In this document: positions 35,296 to 43,000 of the stretch, piece by piece
Position numbering within the stretch: position 1 is the stretch's first letter
Layout of the letters: each line of letters starts with the position of its first letter
Assembly: GCF_965363235.1 (NCBI RefSeq)
Contig: NC_134840.1
Span: 92,206,416-92,270,415, forward strand
Reading direction: 5' to 3'
Source of the DNA: Mytilus galloprovincialis
Lineage: Eukaryota; Mollusca; Bivalvia; Mytilida; Mytilidae
Length of the DNA: 64,000 nucleotides
Program-made: the position numbers and the translations under genes
The notes under the pieces: generated by a model
Told to the model about the DNA's origin: nothing
The model's input: only the letters and a program-made list of their open reading frames with translations
The model's database searches: none

Positions 35296-35725
35296 ATTAA
35301 GGCAAAGACTGGTTACAATGTAGCTTGGAGTTAGAATAATGTGTCCGAGTAGTGACATGCCTCCCTGTGGTCTCTTACCTTGTGAACTAGCATTTTAAGT
35401 CTGTTTCAAGCCCTTGGTCTAGTATAATTATTTTATATTTTATATATCTAGTTATTTAATGCTGGATGTTAAACAGCCATCCATTTGATAACCAATGGCA
35501 CTTTCAAGTTTATTTAAAACACAAACAAGTAACTTGTTCAAAGTAATTAGTTGTTTGATAACCAGCAAGACCTAGGGCTTTTAGTTTTTTATAAAAAGAA
35601 ATCTCAAACTGAACAATGAAGAAACAATCTATATGGTTATATTGTTCAGAAATTTTTTCATACATGAAGGTTTGATCAGGTCAATATTTTTAAGTATTTG
35701 TGCATCTATGATGAAATATTATATC

Positions 35726-36005
35726 ATAGATATAGGAAGATGTGGTGTGAGTGCCAATGAGACAACTCTCCATCCAAATAACAATTAAAAAAAAGTAAAC
35801 CATTATAGGTCAATGTACGACCTTCAACACGGAACCTTGGCTAACACCAAACAACAAGCTATAAAGGGCCCCAAAATTACTAGTGTAAAACCATTCAAAC
35901 GGGAAAACCAACGATCTAATCTATATAAAATAAAAAACTGAGAAACGAGAAACACATATAACTTACATAAACAAACAACAACAACTGTACATCAGATTAC
36001 ATACA
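35726..36005 (+). repeat. dispersed repeat family B, near-full copy
   Basis: GGAAGATGTGGTGTGAGTGC, CTTCAACACGGAACCTTGG, AAAATTACTAGTGTAAAACC, ending CTGTACATCAGATTAC. Confidence 0.8.
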
Positions 36006-36009
36006 TGTA

Positions 36010-37027
36010 ACACTTAACAGTTGAAGCTGATTGGTACACTGAGTGAATGGACAAATGTTGTCATCAATAGTTTTTTCTATGTTTATATGTTTCATGTGAA
36101 TACACATTTTTTTTTAAATATTATATTGCCCTTTTCAATTTATCATGTTTGTTGTTGAATTTAAACAAATTATAGTGTCAGTGATGAAAGACCCAGACTT
36201 GTCTGACAGTTTTATAATTGTTGGTAATTTTGTCTTTTTAAAAATATATTCAAATAGCACCATTTGATTTGAAACTGTACAGGTACAATGTACCACATTT
36301 CATATTTATTCAAATAATTCTGTCACCATGATGTTATAGGTGTCAGACCACCATTAAAAATCCCTATCTGTTCAACCAAATTTTGCAATTTTCAAAGCTT
36401 TCTAAATATTTTACCTTAAGTTTAACTTCAAGGAAACCAGGTATATCCTGAATTGTACATGTATCACCTTTCTACATGCTAATTTTCAACCAATGTTTAA
36501 AGTCTTATTAGAAATTTCTGATCTTGAAAACACAGGTACTACCAAAATAACTCCCGGTTTTCTGGAAATCTTAAATTAGTGTACTATGTAGCGCATTAAT
36601 CTTGAATTTTTAATGCAAACTCATAGACAAGTGAATTTTGACTCAAAATGGTCTAAATGTATCTTCCTTTCATCAAAAGTTTCATTTCTGCAAATTTGTT
36701 GGTTAGTTTAAGTAAACAATGACATCAAATGTAGGCCTACTTTCTCATACGTTCTAAATTGGAGGGAGTAATTTGTGGTCTTACACCTATAAAGCCCTGG
36801 AAAGAACACTAAGATTAGATTATCATTCTCATTCTCAATACATCTTCATTATCATTTGATTTTTTTAAGTTGAATAGGCTAAATATGTGATTTTTAAAGC
36901 AAATTATAGAATAAATTTGAAAATTCTTGAGATTATAGAAGTATTATATTAGAATTCTATTTCAGAAACAAATATCTAAGTGAATGATGAATACCATGTG
37001 ATGTGATTTTATAAGTCAGTTTTACAG
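36010..37027. other. 5' flank of PDCD10 copy 2
   Basis: AT-rich, no repeats recognised. An acceptor (TTTTACAG, ending at 37027) directly before the first coding exon means a non-coding exon lies upstream, possibly in this stretch; I could not place its donor. Confidence 0.4.
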
Positions 37028-37034
37028 AGGCATC

Positions 37035-40000
37035 ATGGGAGAAAGTAGCAAAGCACTATATGCCAGGATGTTGGTGGATGTTGTTATTGGCCCAGTCTTG
37101 GACAATGTAAGTATTGACAGTGAAACCTCCTGAAGCAGTCATGTTGTTATTGGCCCAGTCTTGGACAATGTAAGTATTGACAGTGAAACCTCCTGAAGCA
37201 GTCATGTTGTTATTGGCCCAGTCTTGGACAATGTAAGTATTGACAGTTAAACCTTCTGAAGAAGTCATGTTGTTATTGGCCCAGTCTTGGACAATGTAAG
37301 TATTGACAGTGAAACCTCCTGAAGCAGTCATGTTGTTATTGGCCCAGTCTTGGACAATGTAAATATTGACAGTGAAACCTTCTAAAGCAATCATGTTGTT
37401 ATTGGCCCAGTCTTGGACAATGTAAGTATTGACAGTGAAACCTCCTGAAGCAGTCATGTTGTTATTGGCCCAGTCTTGGACAATGTAAGTATTGACAGTG
37501 AAACCTCCTGAAGCAGTCATGTTGTTATTGGCCCAGTCTTGGACAATGTAAGTATTGACAGTGAAACCTCCTGAAGCAGTCATGTTGTTATTGGCCCAGT
37601 CTTGGACAATGTAAGTATTGACAGTTAAACCTCCTGAAGCAGTCATGTTGTTATTGGCCCAGTCTTGGACAATGTAAGTATTGACAGTTAAACCTTCTGA
37701 AGAAGTCATGTTGTTATTGGCCCAGTCTTGGACAATGTAAGTATTGACAGTGAAACCTTCTCAAGCAGTCATGTTGTTATTGGCCCAGTCTTGGACAATG
37801 TAAGTATTGACAGTGAAACCTCCTGAAGCAGTCATGTTGTTATTGGCCCAGTCTTGGTCAATGTAAGTATTGACAGTGAAACCTCCTGAAGCAGTCATGT
37901 TGTTATTGGCCCAGTCTTGGACAATGTAAGTATTGACAGTTAAATCTTCTGAAGCAGTCATGTTGTTATTGGCCCAGTCTTGGACAATGTAAGTATTGAC
38001 AGTTAAACCTTCTGAAACAGTCATGTTGTTATTGGCCCAGTCTTGGACAATGTAAGTATTGACAGTTAAACCCTCAGAAGCAGTCATTTTTTACAGGAAG
38101 TTGTGTAAAACGAAAGGGATCATATAGCAAACAGCATTATAATCTATTTTCAATAAGAATTGAATGTTTCTTTTTGTAAATTTATTGGGGTGTAAAAGCA
38201 TTGACCGAAGTACATTTTGTAAGAAGCGCGGAAGCGCTTCATTCTAAAAATGTGCGCACGGTCAACGCTTTTACAACCCTAAAAAGTTACAAAAAGAAAC
38301 ATTCAATACTTATAATTACATTTTTTAGCTATGATCATGAAAACACGAATTTTATATATTTTTTTATTTAATTCACCTGTGCACTTTATTGTTGGACCAC
38401 ATGTTATCATGAATGAAAAGTTGTATTGAGCAATGCAACTGCTTACAGAATATATGTGATGTGCAGTTTGCCAATCAGAATAACGTATTATAATGAAACA
38501 TACATCTAATGTAATTATTCTCCTATAAATGCAACATTTTACAGTGGTCTCTTGATGCAGATCAAAAACAGTAAAATTTGACAAAAGACCACTTTCGAGT
38601 TTGTCTTTCACTGGAAAAAACACGTCAATTATTATGGTTCATCAAGTGTCTTAGTTATTGTGCAGAATAAACTAGAAATAATGTTTGTCCTGTAGGTACT
38701 AATCACAATTCCCTAATGACAGCAGTGCCGGATGTCAATTATGAGAATTCAATTTGCCGAAATATGTTCAATATAGCTTTATAGTTTTCTTGCCAATTGC
38801 TCAACGTGGGAAGGGAAGTGACAATGCCATATACATGTAACACACTAAATGCATTGAACTTGAAAGTTGTCTATTGTACAAAATGTATAAGTACAAGTTA
38901 CCAACAGAAAAAAATGTAAACAGTTTGTACCTTATTATTACCATAATATGGGTGAACAACCTAGCCTGTGACAACCATATCAAAATATAGAACTAACGAT
39001 TTCATTATTTTCTTAATATGATTCCTTAAAAGACCGACATCATCTCTTAAAGTGTTTGCTTAAAGCTTGTAGTGATTGTTTTAGAATTTTTGTATGATAA
39101 AAAAAAAAACATATGTGTTCTTTTTGCAAAATCATATTTAATAATATATGACATAATGGTTTAATATTTTGTAGTTAGAAAAGAAAGACATATCTGCAGC
39201 CCATACATTGAGAGCAGCTTTCTCAAAGGTATTTGTATTAATTGAGAGCGTTCATTGTCATTAAAACAACTCTACTATATTGGACAGTTGATTAGTTATC
39301 TGCTGTTTAGGACGTTTGATAAATGTCCCATGGGTCAACAAGAAAATAATATATACTTTTTCTCATGAAATATACATGCTGAACATCCATTATTACAATA
39401 AGCTTAATAAAAATTTATTGGATGCAATCTTATTTGATAGTTAACACTTATAAGTTTCTGCTTAATGATAGGGGGACAAAAGGATTCCTGTTTGTAATTT
39501 TGTATGTTATGCCCTTTGATGACTTAAACAAGAATGTGTCCAAAGTACACGGATGCCCCACTCGCACTATCCTTTTCCATGTTCCATGGACCGTGAAATT
39601 AGGTAATTATCTAATTTGGCATTAAAATTAGAAAGATCATATCATAAGCAACAAGTGTACTAAGTTTCAAGTTGATTGGACTTCAGCTTCATCAAAAACT
39701 ACCTTGACCAAAAACTTTAACCTGAAACTCCCACTTTCATTTTCTATGTTCAGTGGACCGTGAAATTGGGGTCAAAAGTCTAATTTGGCTTAAAAATTAG
39801 AAAGATCATCTCATAAGCAACAAGTGTACTAAGTTTCAAGTTGATTGGACTTCAGCTTCATCAAAAACTACCTTGACCAAAAACTTTAACCTGGACGGAC
39901 GAACGGAACCACAGACGGACAGACGGACGAACGGAGCCACAGACCAGAAAACAAAATGCCCCTCTACTATTGTAGGTGGGGCATAAAAATTGAAATGATC

Positions 40001-43000
40001 ACTCTTTATGAACTCAACCTATTTCACACTTTTTGGATTTGAATGAAATTCGTATGCAAGTATTTACTTAAATAAATGTTCATTATTATATTTCAGGCTG
40101 ACCACACACTGCCAGGGTTTGTATATGATACAATTAGAGGTATGCTGAGGAAAGCTGAAATGACAGATAAAGTAGATATGTGTGAAACATTACTGAGACT
40201 AGGAGGCACTCAAGATAGTGATGGTATGATTTCAAATTTCAAATTGTATTTACTCTAAAAAGAGGCTGAAAATGGATTTTTTTATAGCTAATTAAAATCA
40301 TTTTAAATCAAATGGTCTGCAACTTTTTCATGATAACTGATGAGACATAGTCTGATTTCCCAAGTTATTTCATGTTCAAGCAAGCTAACTTCAGCTGAAG
40401 TTAAACAAATTATAAATATGAATATACTCACATTTGATCTTTGTTACGATTATTTTCTGAAAGTACTCTTGTTAAACTAGATGCTTTGTCAGTGTATACA
40501 TACAAAATGTATCATATTACTAGGACAATTTTGTATAAATTATATACCAATAAGAATTAGAATTAGAAAAAGTATTTTAAGTAAATTAATCTTTGAAATC
40601 TGAATATTTGCAGAACTTAAATTATATCGCCCAGAAAAGACATTTCAAGACTTAAGCAGATGTGCTTCTGGTTTGAAAATGATTCTTGGTAGGATACCAG
40701 ATCAAATTTATGACAGAAAACAGTTTTTAGAAACAATAAAGTAAGTACATCTTGTATTTGCAGATAAATAATTATAGTCTAAGTGACACTAACTTTTTAT
40801 AACGACTTAATGTTGATGGTTTTGAAAATTGATATGGTCTACTTTATTTGGATCAGAATTTGGTACTTTTATTGTTGAAATGCAGTGGCGGATCCAGCCA
40901 TTTTAAAAAAGGGGGGTTCCCAACCCAGAGTAAAGGGGGGGTTCCAACTATATGCTCCCATTCAAATGCATTGATCGGCCAAAAAAAAGGGGGGTTCCAA
41001 CCCCCGGAACTCCCTCCTGGATCTGCCACTGAGATGTTATCTCTGCTTATATCATAAATTATTAAATATATCATAATTAAAATCAGTTACAATTCCTACT
41101 CTTTAACCATATCTATTCTTATTGTCTAAACAAGACTTTTAGAGTAATAGAATGTATGTGTTGTTATTATGCCTCATTTACGGGCATTATGTTTTCTGGT
41201 CTGTTCGTCAGTTCGTTCGTCCTTTCTTCTGTCCCACTTCAGGTTAGTGTGTTTGGTCCTTCAGGTTTAAAGTTTTTGGTCAAGGGTTTTTGATGAAGTT
41301 GAAGTCCAATTAACTTATAACTTAGTACACAGGTTCCCTATGATATGGTTTTTCTTATTATAAATTTTCAATGCCACATTAGATTTTTTACCCCAATTTC
41401 ATGGTCCACTGGACATAGAAATTATGATAGTGGGAGTGGGGTATCCTAGTACTATGGACACATTCTTGTTCTCTAATACATCTACATCTGATGTGTGACA
41501 AAACTTTTCAAATAAATTAACAGGCTGTGTCCTGTGATATAATGATGTGTCAGTGGCGGATCTAGAAATTTTCATAAGTGGGGGCCCACTAACTATCTAA
41601 GAGGGTCATGCTTCAGTGATTCTCTATATAATCAAATAAATTTTTCTTAGAAAAAGGGGGGTGTAGACCCCCTCCCTAAATTTGTCTCTATGTGTTATGG
41701 TCAGTAGATTATTAAACCTTTTGTAATATTTTACAGAGAAATAGCTAGTTCAATCAAACTGTTACTAGATGCCTTCAACAAAGTGATAGAAGATGTTCCT
41801 TCTAGTGACAGTGGGAGTAAACAGGTATTATGATAGAGCTTACTAACAAGTTAACCTATGTTATATAAATTTTATAATTACACCCTGTGGGTGTATACTG
41901 TTTTACCTCTGTATGTCCGTCCTTCCATCCCATGATTATCTTTTGTCACATCTTTGTTAGGAAGTAAATCATAAGGATTCTGAAATGTTCTATCAGGATT
42001 TATATAAGTTAGCTATACTGTGTGATGTGTTTTCAGATTCATCACTCAACAACTTCCTGGGTGGGCAGGGGTTATTATCAGATAGCAGTCTCTTGCAGTT
42101 CCACTTGTTTTACCTATCTTAAACCAGGATGAGATGTTCTGTTGATGATATTTTTGGAACCTTTATTATAATTGATCTGGTATTCAAAGCTATGAAATAG
42201 ATTTTTGGCAGTTTTGATATAATTTATTGTCCTCAACTTTAGAAAGCTGCCTTTAGTTTTCTTTACGCTATAAAGTTTTGTCATCATTGAAAAATACCAT
42301 GGATTAAATAATGTCACTGGTTAAAACTGTTTATTCATACATATGATACTTAAAGACGGTTTTCCCAGTTACGGGTAAAGATTTATCTCCTCGAATATAA
42401 TTTTTTTTCATTTTGATAACATAATTTCTAATTTCTTATTGTTCTTGTGAATATAAATGAAAAACAAATTTCAAACATTGAAAATTGTATATAAAGATTA
42501 ATTTGTTTGTAGATCTTAGAAGACAGGAAAAAAGAATTTGTAAGATATTCGAAGAAATTTAGTAACATGTTGAAGGAGTTTTTCAGAGATAGCAGTCAGT
42601 AAGTACATTTATATTAATCAGAAACCATTTTTTTCTAGCATTTTGTCTACTCTAATTTCAAGTTTGTAGGTATTTGAGCATATTACAAAGGCACCTATAG
42701 CATTGTTTATAAGCCAGTATTCTTCATGGTAAAATCAATATAAATTCAAGTCCCCCTGAATTATTTCTTAACTCTCTTTTACAGGACTTGTACTCGAAAA
42801 TATCAGGCAATGATGTCAGATATCAGTGCAGCAAGGTCACATGCTCAAGTCTATTCTCATTAATTAATCAATGAAATGCACACAACTTCATTCAAACAAT
42901 CAAACAACAGTCTAATCATTTTGTATGTGCAAAAGTAGTTTTTCTTTTCATTTTTCTTCATATTCTCAAACAATATGATATTCTTGCTGATAAAAAACAA

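Noticed and set aside
37056-38087. Long minus-strand ORFs with a 21-residue repeat (217 and 108 aa)
   Set aside because: They are the reverse strand of the 63-bp minisatellite; the frame stays open only because the period is divisible by three. No promoter, start context or splice evidence.
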